A model generated the notes under the pieces. It was not told the DNA's origin. It made no database searches and saw only the letters and a list, made by a program, of their open reading frames with translations. This document shows positions 54,312 through 62,093 of a stretch of 64,000 bases of DNA, in pieces. Position 1 is the first letter of the stretch; each line of letters begins with the position of its first letter. Made by a program: the position numbers and the translations under genes. Source of the DNA: Poritiphilus flavus (lineage in GTDB: Bacteria; Bacteroidota; Bacteroidia; Flavobacteriales; Flavobacteriaceae); the NCBI RefSeq assembly GCF_009901585.1, contig NZ_WXYO01000008.1, positions 371,493 to 435,492 of the forward strand, given 5' to 3'.

Positions 54312-55463
54312 TTGAATTCTTTAAAACTAATTCTTACCAACCCCCGATACTTTGGTCCTGCATGGGTGTTTGCCAGCCTTAATATCCTATTTGGAACCTG
54401 GGCGATTTACATCCCTACGGTCAAGGAACAGTTGGAGATCAATAAGTCGCAGCTCGGGATAGCCATATTTTTCCTTTCCCTGGGCGTTTTTACGGTTTTT
54501 CCCATGGCCTCATGGATCATTAACCGGGTAGGGGTAGGGAAAGCCACCTGGTACGGGGTAATTTTAAGTTGTCTTTCGGCCTTGTTTCCGCTGATCGCTC
54601 CCAGTTATTATACCCTGATGATCTCGCTTTTCCTTTTCGGACTTACCAATGGTTTTACGGATATCAGCATGAACACTTTAGTGACTGAATTGGAAAAGGA
54701 GGATAAGAAAAAATTCATGTCAGCTTCTCATGGCTTTTTTAGCCTGGGTGGGGTAATTGCGGGCCTTGGCAGTTTTGCAATCGTTTTTTTAGGGAACCCG
54801 GCCCTGCATATGGCCATCGCGGTAGCCCTGGTATTCGGGGTAAATTTTTTGTTTTACAAGAACTATCTGCATGTTCAGGCGGCCCCAATTGAGAAAGAAC
54901 CTTTTAACTTAAAACTCTTTAAACCTCTGCTATTACTCGGAATCATTTCCTTCGTTGCTATGGGCAGTGAAGGCGCAATTGTAGATTGGAGCGGCCTCTT
55001 TCTCAAGGAAGTCAGTCTGGCGCCTGAAGCACTCTGGGGCGCTGGTTTCCTGGGATTTCAGACAACCATGACCCTGGGACGCTTTCTGGGTGACGGCATC
55101 AGTAACCGAATTGGCTCTTTGCGTATTGTTACCCTGGGCGCAATATTAGCTATTTTGGGCTATGTGCTTGTCTTAAGTACGAATACCTATTTGGCAATCG
55201 CCGGATTTGGACTTAGCGGTCTCGGCTTTTCGGTCATTGTACCTGAGATATTCCGTATTGGAGGTAACGTAAAGGGGGTAGAATCCTCCCAGGGAGTGGC
55301 CTTTATCGCGGGTACAGGATACTCCGGTTTTCTATGTGCGCCCCCCTTATTGGGAATGCTTTCGGAAAGATACTCCCTGACCAGCACATTTTATACCCTT
55401 TTGGGTTGTGCCCTGCTTATATTTTTAGCCGCTTTCTTTCTTAGAAGACGCCAACGAGGCTAA
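54312..55463 (+). CDS. MFS transporter
   Basis: A 383-residue membrane protein with about 12 helices in two halves, of the major facilitator superfamily (YbjJ-like branch). It contains WIINRVGVGKATWYGVIL in the first-half loop and GRFLGDGISNRIGSLRIVTL in the second. The start codon appears to be TTG at 54312, because no in-frame ATG precedes PRYFGPAWVFASLNILFGTW. The substrate is unknown; an adjacent AraC regulator and flanking kynurenine genes suggest a sugar or aromatic compound. It overlaps the convergent lipoprotein gene by four bases. Confidence 0.85.
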   Translation: MNSLKLILTNPRYFGPAWVFASLNILFGTWAIYIPTVKEQLEINKSQLGIAIFFLSLGVFTVFPMASWIINRVGVGKATWYGVILSCLSALFPLIAPSYYTLMISLFLFGLTNGFTDISMNTLVTELEKEDKKKFMSASHGFFSLGGVIAGLGSFAIVFLGNPALHMAIAVALVFGVNFLFYKNYLHVQAAPIEKEPFNLKLFKPLLLLGIISFVAMGSEGAIVDWSGLFLKEVSLAPEALWGAGFLGFQTTMTLGRFLGDGISNRIGSLRIVTLGAILAILGYVLVLSTNTYLAIAGFGLSGLGFSVIVPEIFRIGGNVKGVESSQGVAFIAGTGYSGFLCAPPLLGMLSERYSLTSTFYTLLGCALLIFLAAFFLRRRQRG

Positions 55464-56149
55464 TTAGCTGTTTTGACCTCTACTCCGGAAAAGTAAAGTT
55501 TAAAATCTTCATCTTCAGGCGCTTTTTGGTGCATTTTTGAAATTAGGATACCATTCATTTCCACGTTGTCCTCCCAGGTAGTGGTCATGGAAGGATCTGG
55601 CTGGTTTCCCTTCCTGAAAACCCATTCAGTGATCCTGTGATCATCTCCAAAATACAGATCATAGGCATCTCCGGGAGTATATCCACCTTCGCTGTTGTAG
55701 ACAATAGTTAGTTTCTGGCTGTTTTCCTTGCTGATAGGTGCTGTTGCAGTCTCCTGGTGCTCATAGGTAAAACCGTCTGCATCCCAAACCAGGTTGAAGG
55801 GCACCAATAACCAGAATTTGTCATTGATAAAGGCTGCATCGGCCTTCATGGCAGTGCTATCCAGGGCATTTCGATTGAAAGTTATGGTGTCTCCCAGGGA
55901 TATGCCGGTCACCTCGTTTTGTTGAGGTTTCCAAATCCATTTACGTTCAAAATGAGCGGTATCCCGGTCTACATTAAAGGTAAACCTTAACTCGCTTACT
56001 TTATTCCAGTCCTGATAACCATAAGCATTGGCAATTCTTTCTAAAACTGTGGGCTCCGGTGTTTCTGATACTGGTTTTTTTGCTTTTTCCTGCTTGCAGG
56101 AGTAGGACAAGGCAAGGATCACGATCAGTATAGTAATGGATTTTCGCAT
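55460..56149 (-). CDS. Lipoprotein of unknown function
   Basis: A 229-residue exported protein with lipobox SYSC (Cys18). The mature part is beta-rich, with repeated strand patterns such as FERKWIWKPQ and YDLYFGDDHRITEWVFRKGN that recall LolA-like folds, which carry or bind lipids; this is a weak resemblance. The end overlaps the MFS gene. No enzyme motif is seen. Confidence 0.65.
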   Translation of the reverse strand: MRKSITILIVILALSYSCKQEKAKKPVSETPEPTVLERIANAYGYQDWNKVSELRFTFNVDRDTAHFERKWIWKPQQNEVTGISLGDTITFNRNALDSTAMKADAAFINDKFWLLVPFNLVWDADGFTYEHQETATAPISKENSQKLTIVYNSEGGYTPGDAYDLYFGDDHRITEWVFRKGNQPDPSMTTTWEDNVEMNGILISKMHQKAPEDEDFKLYFSGVEVKTAN

Positions 56150-56279
56150 AATTTTTGTTTAATTGAGGATTGCAATATGTAGGATGTTGTTCATCCTAAC
56201 TTCAAATTTAGACCAATTTTATGCAAATGTTGCCCATTTGGAAAACTTTGAAAGAAAAAGTGACCCGGGAACATAATGA

Positions 56280-56582
56280 GTGCCTAAAGGTAAAACGACC
56301 AACCCAAAGTTAATATTGGAACTGCAAAAATCCTCTGAAGGTCTCAGCGATGAGGAATTGGTAAAGGAGATCGTATCCCAAAATAACCCTTTGCTATTTG
56401 AATTTCTCTATGGTCGGTATGCCAAAGTAGTTTACAACAAATGCTATGGGTTTTCACGATCTATGCATGAGGCCAGAGACAATATCAGTATGACTCTGAA
56501 AACTGAAAAGGGGAAATCAATAATCGCCATAGAAGACATTGTGGAGAAAAAGGTAGAAATCGTGACGTGGTGTCGTAATTAG
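56280..56582 (+). pseudogene. Truncated ECF-type sigma factor
   Basis: A 100-codon frame starting with GTG. Residues 19-67 match the N-terminal part of region 2 of sigma-70 factors: SDEELVKEIVSQNNPLLFEF then LYGRYAKVVYNKCYGFSRSM. After HEARD, where the region normally continues with the core-binding LTQD segment, the sequence diverges and stops by residue 100; regions 2.3 to 4 are absent. I infer a broken gene. A small antagonist built from the N-terminal part is less likely. Confidence 0.6.
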
Positions 56583-56759
56583 TTGTTGTTGTCTGCTTGG
56601 GGTGGGTCGTTAGCGGGCCTGCCCTTTTTTATTCTCTTAAGGGGGGGCGTCTAAGCAAATAAATAGAGCCGACATTGGCCTGAGAAGCTATTCGGACATC
56701 GAGGTCTGTTATTGGCAGGATTACTTTTTTCCAGCTATTATTTATACCGATAATTTGAT

Positions 56760-56767
56760 TAATTTTG
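56760..56767 (+). promoter_or_regulatory. Candidate -7 promoter element for clpP
   Basis: TAATTTTG matches TAnnTTTG and lies 21 bases before the clpP ATG at 56789. It supports that start over the TTG at 56765, which overlaps the element. Confidence 0.42.
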
Positions 56768-56788
56768 GTCTTTAACCAAAACGCAAAA

Positions 56789-57337
56789 ATGAGTTCAAAA
56801 AAAGGAAAAGTTCAGGAAGCGATAGACGAAAAACTGTTGGAGGAGCGAAAAGTATTTCTATGGGGCATGGTTGATGACGACTCCGCAAAACATGTTATAG
56901 ATCGTCTGTTATATCTGGATATGTTAAACAATAAGGAAATCCAGTTGGTCATAAACAGCCCGGGTGGCTATGTAACCTCTGGTTTCGCCATTTACGACAC
57001 TATACAACAACTTAAAAGCCCGGTTTCTACTGTATGTTCAGGATTGGCCGCTTCCATGGGTTCCATATTGCTTTCTGTTGGGAAGAAGGGAAGACGGTTC
57101 ATCCAGCCCCATGCCAGGGTCATGATCCATCAGCCGAGTGGTGGAGCCAGGGGACAGGCCTCCAATATTGAAATACAAGCCAGGGAAATTCTCAAGACCC
57201 GGGAAATCGGTGCAAAGATATTGGCTGATAATTGCGGGCAGACTATAGAGAAGATCATGAAAGACTTCAACCGCGATTATTGGATGGGAGCTGAAGAGTC
57301 TATAGAATACGGAATTGTAGACGCTGTTCTGGAATAA
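56789..57337 (+). CDS. clpP: ClpP-family serine protease subunit
   Basis: A 182-residue proteolytic subunit. The catalytic triad is Ser89 in GLAASMGS, His114 in MIHQPSGG and Asp163 in NRDYWM, and the handle region has INSPGGYVTSGFAIYD near residues 55-70. It is about 20 residues shorter at the N-terminus than E. coli ClpP and begins with a Lys-rich stretch. It has no tig or clpX neighbour, so I take it as a second, stand-alone ClpP paralogue. It may pair with a canonical ClpP elsewhere. Confidence 0.88.
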   Translation: MSSKKGKVQEAIDEKLLEERKVFLWGMVDDDSAKHVIDRLLYLDMLNNKEIQLVINSPGGYVTSGFAIYDTIQQLKSPVSTVCSGLAASMGSILLSVGKKGRRFIQPHARVMIHQPSGGARGQASNIEIQAREILKTREIGAKILADNCGQTIEKIMKDFNRDYWMGAEESIEYGIVDAVLE

Positions 57338-57365
57338 TCCTTTAAGTAAATTCTGAGCACAAAAA

Positions 57366-57400
57366 AAGTCCTTCACTACTTATAGTCGTAAAGGACTTCC
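57366..57400. terminator. Hairpin terminator after clpP
   Basis: AAGTCCTT (57366-57373) pairs with AAGGACTT (57391-57398) around a 17-base loop; an A run precedes it. It begins 29 bases after the stop. The T tail is weak, so it is of moderate quality. Confidence 0.6.
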
Positions 57401-57555
57401 TGGATATATATGGACGCCTAAGCGGAAAATTCAATATATATACGCAGGGAGGATCACCTCTGGTCGTTAGGGTAATGTTAAAAAAGGATTAAATTAACCT
57501 TGGGCGCGTCGCGATATTTTTTAATTTTAAGACCTATGCACCTACAGAACGCTTC

Positions 57556-58932
57556 ATGATGCAAATCCCTAAAGACATTGCAATAGTGGGCTCTGGCTTA
57601 GTGGGTTCTCTTCTTGCAATTTACCTCAGGAAATTAGGCCACAAAATCACAGTCTTTGACCGTCGTCCGGATATCCGTACCGTAGAGTTTTCAGGAAGGT
57701 CTATCAATCTTGCCATGAGCAATAGGGGCTGGAAAGCCCTAAGGGAGGTGGGAATAGAGGATATCATAAAAAAGATCGCTATCCCTCTGGACAAAAGGGC
57801 CATGCATATTGGTGAGAATCCGGTGTATTATCAAAAGTACGGCAAGGAAGGGGAGGCCATTTGGTCCATCTCCCGCGGGGTGCTCAATCGCAAGATGATC
57901 GACCTGGCGGAAGAGGCTGGCGTTCAATTCCGTTTCAACGAGAAGGTCTGGGACATTAAACTTCCACAGGCCAAACTGTTTACCGGGGAATCTGAAAAGT
58001 CGGAGTGGCAGGAATACCGTTTCGACCTGGTATTTGGATGTGATGGAGCCTTTTCACGGATCAGGCATAAAATGCAACGAAGGAGTAGGTTTGATTACTC
58101 ACAGGATTTCCTCGATGTGGGCTATAAAGAACTGACCATTCCCCCGAATGAGGACGGATCGCACAAGCTGGATAAGAACTCCTTCCATATTTGGCCCAGG
58201 GGTAAATTCATGTTCATCGCCATGCCCAATATAGATGGTAGTTTTACCTGTACCCTGTTTTTGCCTTTTGAAGGTAGTGTCTCTTTTGAGAGTATTACTG
58301 ATAAATCAGAGGCCAGGGCCTTCTTCAAAACCCATTTCCCGGACGTTTCCGGCTATATTGAGAATCTGGCGATGGATTTCTTCAAAAATCCCACCAGTGC
58401 TTTGGTTACTATGAAATGCTATCCATGGACCTATTGGGACAAGGTGGCCCTTGTAGGCGATTCTGCCCATGCAGTCGTGCCTTTTTACGGTCAGGGAATG
58501 AATGCCGGTTTTGAGGATATTTACAAACTGTATCAGTGGATAGGCCGCTATGGTGATGACTGGGAAGCCATTTTTAGAGCATATCAGGAAGACCGGAAAC
58601 CCAACGCGGATGCGATTGCGGAGTTGAGCTACAGGAATTTTATTGAAATGAGCAGTAAGACTGCTGATCCCATGTTTTTGCTTCAGAAGAAAATAGAGAA
58701 GCGCTTTGCCGAGAGACATCCGGATAAGTGGATCCCTGTATACTCCCGGGTAACCTTTTCTGACCGGCCCTATGCGGAAGCCCTGGCTCTTGGAGATGCG
58801 CAGGAAGCCATTATGCAAAAGATCATGAAAATGCCGGATATTGAGGAGATTTGGGATTCTCAGCAAGTAGAACTAGAGATCCTGGATGCCCTGGCCGCCC
58901 AACGCTCTAATGAGGTTTCCCGCCAGCCCTGA
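57556..58932 (+). CDS. kmo: Kynurenine 3-monooxygenase
   Basis: A 458-residue FAD-dependent hydroxylase that makes 3-hydroxykynurenine from kynurenine, the substrate used by kynureninase. The Rossmann motif IAIVGSGLVGSLLAIYLRK is near residues 8-26, the GD motif is ALVGDSAHAVVPFYGQGM near 299-316, and the loop FSGRSINLAMSNRGWKAL near 45-62 is typical. The C-terminus has RNFIEMSSKTADPMFLLQKK. Two ATGs lie side by side at 57556 and 57559. The stop overlaps the convergent DUF4174 gene. Confidence 0.94.
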   Translation: MMQIPKDIAIVGSGLVGSLLAIYLRKLGHKITVFDRRPDIRTVEFSGRSINLAMSNRGWKALREVGIEDIIKKIAIPLDKRAMHIGENPVYYQKYGKEGEAIWSISRGVLNRKMIDLAEEAGVQFRFNEKVWDIKLPQAKLFTGESEKSEWQEYRFDLVFGCDGAFSRIRHKMQRRSRFDYSQDFLDVGYKELTIPPNEDGSHKLDKNSFHIWPRGKFMFIAMPNIDGSFTCTLFLPFEGSVSFESITDKSEARAFFKTHFPDVSGYIENLAMDFFKNPTSALVTMKCYPWTYWDKVALVGDSAHAVVPFYGQGMNAGFEDIYKLYQWIGRYGDDWEAIFRAYQEDRKPNADAIAELSYRNFIEMSSKTADPMFLLQKKIEKRFAERHPDKWIPVYSRVTFSDRPYAEALALGDAQEAIMQKIMKMPDIEEIWDSQQVELEILDALAAQRSNEVSRQP

Positions 58933-59338
58933 TCTCTGCCCGGCGCATAGGCATAGCATCAATACGCTCAAAGATCAACTTCGGATCCACTGGAAATGCC
59001 TTTCTGAACTTTTCGCCACCATCCTTACCTATCAGGATGACCCCTTGAAAAGACTTACTCGCAATGCTATTTATCTCAATTGCTGTCTTTGTACCATCTG
59101 CCGCCAGCACACTGTCTCCTGTAAAAACAAAAACCAGCAAGTCCCGCTCTTCCATCTCCTTTTTTTGATCCTGAAGTAGTTTTAACTGCTTTTGTCTTGC
59201 AGCGATATCCTTCCCGGAGTCCATGATAAGCAAGATGCGGTTCTCCCAGCGAAAATCTCTTAGCTCCTGTGCAAAGGCTGGCTCCACGAAGAACAACAAC
59301 AAGATCAGAAAAAATAACGGCTTACAAAGCGCTGGCAT
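58907..59338 (-). CDS. DUF4174 exported protein
   Basis: A 143-residue protein with a signal peptide (1-23, ending FAQE). Residues 24-130 match DUF4174, a thioredoxin-like fold without the CxxC motif: ELRDFRWENRILLIMDSG near 25-42, EERDLLVFVFTGDSVL near 63-78 and GVILIGKDGGEKFRK near 98-112. The function is unknown. It overlaps the end of kmo by 26 bases. Confidence 0.8.
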   Translation of the reverse strand: MPALCKPLFFLILLLFFVEPAFAQELRDFRWENRILLIMDSGKDIAARQKQLKLLQDQKKEMEERDLLVFVFTGDSVLAADGTKTAIEINSIASKSFQGVILIGKDGGEKFRKAFPVDPKLIFERIDAMPMRRAEIRAGGKPH

Positions 59339-59516
59339 AATTGAATGCTTTTCATCTAAGATAAAAAATCCAACTTATGGATTGTAAATTTTAGGTGTTA
59401 AGAGTTGGGTGTTGGGTGTTAGATGTTAGGTTTTGGGTGTTGGGTTGAATTTTACCAGAAACTTGGTACTTAAAACTTAACACTTTGGATGTAGATAGAC
59501 TTAAGTTTTGGAAAGT

Positions 59517-59615
59517 CTAACTTAAAGTCTTGAAGAGTTTAACTTAAAGTCTCGGAAAGTTTAACTTAGGTTTTGGGTAAGTTTAAGTTAAAGTCCTGGA
59601 AAGTCTAAGTTAAAG
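59517..59615. repeat. 22-bp tandem repeat, about 4.5 copies
   Basis: Units begin at 59517, 59539, 59561, 59583 and 59605, each a variant of TTAACTTAAAGTCTCGGAAA followed by GT. A degenerate unit precedes the first. Words such as ACTTAA match the AT-rich tails of repeat blocks 2 and 3. No coding frame runs through them. Confidence 0.75.
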
Positions 59616-59912
59616 TTTAAAATTAAGTTTTATTTCTTGGGTTTTCGCTTAGCGCTGCACGCTATTTTCTTCCGAAAAGCTATAATGGATACCAGGGCCT
59701 CATAAATTAGTGACTAATTGTCCCTTTTTGCCGTGCATTACTATCCCCCGATAACTATCGGGCTCGTCGGATGCTGCAAAAGCAATGGATAAAGGACACC
59801 TTCTCCGTAGGTATTTTGGCGGTTGCCAGCCTTGCGTCGAGCCAACAAAATCCGTCTATACTTCGGAGAAGGGTGCCACATGGTCTTGTGAGAGTAAACC
59901 TAAGAAAAAACA

Positions 59913-59940
59913 AAACCACAGCAGTGCTGCTGTGGTTTTT
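59913..59940. terminator. Strong hairpin terminator, likely bidirectional
   Basis: AAACCACAGCAG (59913-59924) pairs perfectly with CTGCTGTGGTTT (59927-59938). The + strand is followed by T, and the left flank is an A run, so it can end transcripts in both directions, including one from the Rhs immunity cluster to its right. Confidence 0.8.
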
Positions 59941-60154
59941 GTACAGTAATCTGTCTATTTAAGTTCCAACCCATAATTTAAACTAGCCAAAGCTGAATGG
60001 AGGTGGTTAGGTTTATTTTCGCACGGATTACACTTGTCCTCCTCTTGTGGAAATCCGAGCTATCTGGGTTTATATTCGCTCGGATTATACGGATTAGACT
60101 TGTCAGCCTCAGATGAAAATCCTCGCCATTCGGTTACAAATCCGCACTATCTGG

Positions 60155-60616
60155 TTAAATCCATTCCTCTAATCTCCACCCACTATCCAAATTTTCTATC
60201 AATAAAGTATCGTTCCATATGCCCCAAGGAGAAAGTTTTTTTTGTTCATCATTGAGTGTTTTTACTAATTTTCTCTTCATGGTTGCGGTGTCAATAATAT
60301 GCCAACCCAATTTTTCTTCCCCTATTTGATGAGGTGATCGCATAAATTTTGGTTTTTCAAAAAAACCTATATCTGAATTCCCAACTAAAGCAACTATTCC
60401 TTGTTTTAGAGCATATTTTAGTGGAAAGCCAACCAAGAAAAAATCACTTTTAAGAATATCATCTATGGTTTGTTCCGAATTGTCCCATATTTTGTAAAAA
60501 ACCTTTATGATTTCTCCTTCTAATTTATCGGAGTGTACGCATTGCATAAATGCATACCCTTTTTTTGTTTGTATTTTGAATATATCACCTAAGTTAATTT
60601 TTATTCTTTTAGCCAT
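60155..60616 (-). CDS. Imm26-like immunity protein
   Basis: A 153-residue soluble protein. The opening KINLGDIFKIQTKKGYAFMQ near residues 6-25 is the usual start of Imm26, an immunity family found next to polymorphic toxins, with a beta-rich fold. It begins two bases after the stop of the Rhs C-terminal cassette, a position typical of a cognate immunity gene. The region is AT-rich compared with the Rhs core, which suggests recent acquisition. Confidence 0.72.
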   Translation of the reverse strand: MAKRIKINLGDIFKIQTKKGYAFMQCVHSDKLEGEIIKVFYKIWDNSEQTIDDILKSDFFLVGFPLKYALKQGIVALVGNSDIGFFEKPKFMRSPHQIGEEKLGWHIIDTATMKRKLVKTLNDEQKKLSPWGIWNDTLLIENLDSGWRLEEWI

Positions 60617-60618
60617 AT

Positions 60619-61686
60619 TTATTGATATCCTATTGATTTAAGTAATTCATGTCCCCGTTCTAAAGCTTTTGCATATTTAGGGTTCTTTTTTGAGATACTA
60701 TTAATCTTATTAATAAGTGTTCCTCCATTTTTCTGAAGTTTATGAATTTCTATCAGAGCTTGTTCCACCGCACGTGCATCTGCTTTTGTTAGATTTTCCA
60801 ACAGTTTTTCAATAGCAATACCTTTATTTCTTAGATGTTCAGCACCCCTTCGAGCTAAATTATTAGTTATACCTACATACTTAACTCCTTTCGCTCCTCT
60901 GGATAAGTAAACAAAATACCTTGCTGCATTTTTCAACCCCCCTATCAAAGGTGATATTTCAAATTCTAAGGCCTTATCTTTATCTATCTCAAGAATGAAC
61001 CCTTCCGGTAGTCTCTCCAATGAACTGGAAAACAAATCGTCCATTTCCAAATATTCACCTACCTCATATGTTTTCCCTTTTTGTTCTTTGCCTATAACAT
61101 TTTTCGCACTTCTTTCGTTCAGGTAAATATTGTCGTCACCATCGTCTTTATAATCAATTATCCTTCCTGTCCTATCAACAACTGTGGAAGTTTTATGATT
61201 TGATCTAAAATCTACGGCACCAATAAAATCATAATTATTATCTCCATCTAATCCGCCTGTTCCAAAAGGCATCATCCCATCAGGGTCTATGAAACTTATA
61301 GGATTGTTGAAGGCAAAGTTGTAAGGGGAGTACCTACGCATATCCTCTGCCAAAGGGTCGATGTTCATCCATCTACCTAAACTAGCGTCGTAATTCCTGG
61401 CCGAGAAGTCTAACCACTCTAGATCTAACGCATCCTGTTCCTCTTTTCCGTTAAACCCATACTTATGATCCCTGCCATTCTGAATAGTACTATACCCATG
61501 GTGCTTCAATCCAAAAGGATAGTAGTTGTTAATCTCTCGGATCTCAGTGGATGCCGTAATGATTCCGTCACCATTGTCATCGCCATAGGCCAACCGAATG
61601 TTCCCCAAATGATCTTTGTACTGGTAGATGTAATCATAGCCCCCACTACCATCGGGGTTAAAATCATGGTATGAATTTATAACCAA
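60619..61686 (-). CDS. Orphan Rhs C-terminal cassette with GIY-YIG-like nuclease toxin
   Basis: A 355-residue protein. Residues 1-135 are the tail of an Rhs core, with GGYDYIYQYKDHLGNIRLAY, NNYYPFGLKHHGY and the LGRWMNIDPLAEDMRRYSPY hallmark up to NPISFIDPDGMM, which marks the toxin boundary. The toxin part (about 145-355) contains KYVGITNNLARRGAEHLRNK near 275-294, a GIY-YIG-type strand, Arg and His, and ADARAVEQALIEIHKL near 308-323 with its Glu. I infer a DNA- or RNA-cleaving toxin. It has no secretion domain of its own and overlaps the membrane-protein gene by 10 bases. This is a displaced toxin cassette rather than a full Rhs gene. Confidence 0.8.
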   Translation of the reverse strand: MVINSYHDFNPDGSGGYDYIYQYKDHLGNIRLAYGDDNGDGIITASTEIREINNYYPFGLKHHGYSTIQNGRDHKYGFNGKEEQDALDLEWLDFSARNYDASLGRWMNIDPLAEDMRRYSPYNFAFNNPISFIDPDGMMPFGTGGLDGDNNYDFIGAVDFRSNHKTSTVVDRTGRIIDYKDDGDDNIYLNERSAKNVIGKEQKGKTYEVGEYLEMDDLFSSSLERLPEGFILEIDKDKALEFEISPLIGGLKNAARYFVYLSRGAKGVKYVGITNNLARRGAEHLRNKGIAIEKLLENLTKADARAVEQALIEIHKLQKNGGTLINKINSISKKNPKYAKALERGHELLKSIGYQ

Positions 61687-62072
61687 AACTTTCTAACGAA
61701 AATAATAACGGCTATAAGCAGTAGCGCCCCCCCATAAAGAAATTGTGCAGGGTCATATTCGTTAGGGAAAAGTAATTCGTTACCTTCTTCATTAATCAAC
61801 ATTTTCACGTTATCACGATTTGAGACAAGATGGCAAAACCGATTGCTGGTTTTTTTAATATAAACTCGATTGTTATACCTAATCTTACTGTAGGGTGGTC
61901 TTCTACCTAAATTATCACATGAGTTTGGAGCTTCGAGGATTTCTGCCAAAACTTCTTCGTTTCTCTCTTGAACCGTCCTCTTCTCAAATGTTCTTGTAAT
62001 TATCACACATGAAATCACAGCCATTATTACCACACTTATTACAAAAACAATGTCTAGTCGATTTTTTATCAT
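61677..62072 (-). CDS. Membrane protein, likely immunity to the main Rhs toxin
   Basis: A 131-residue protein with two hydrophobic segments (about 8-27 and 111-128) flanking a soluble middle (30-108) with SCDNLGRRPPYSKIRYNNRV. No known family is recognised. It starts 21 bases after the main Rhs stop and ends inside the orphan cassette, exactly the place of a cognate immunity gene. A membrane-embedded immunity protein would suit a toxin that acts at the membrane or in the periplasm, but this is inference. Confidence 0.6.
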   Translation of the reverse strand: MIKNRLDIVFVISVVIMAVISCVIITRTFEKRTVQERNEEVLAEILEAPNSCDNLGRRPPYSKIRYNNRVYIKKTSNRFCHLVSNRDNVKMLINEEGNELLFPNEYDPAQFLYGGALLLIAVIIFVRKFWL

Positions 62073-62093
62073 TTTACAGGTAATTTGAAGACT

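Larger units (their letters stand above)
59339..60154. other. Repeat-rich intergenic region of 816 bases
   Basis: In order: a GTGTTGG-type heptamer tract (59393-59450), ACTTAAAA-like repeats (59465-59490), a 22-bp tandem repeat (59517-59615), a small palindrome CCCGATAACTATCGGG (59747-59762), a 54-codon + strand frame of unusual composition (59785-59949), a strong hairpin terminator (59913-59940), and two degenerate copies of a sequence with CGGATTA-type words (60010-60150). No confident gene is present. Confidence 0.7.

Noticed and set aside
59700..60150. Transfer or structural RNA gene in the Rhs-proximal gap
   Set aside because: Hairpins exist, but no T-loop-like GTTCGAATC motif or cloverleaf was found; the main hairpin has the form of a terminator.
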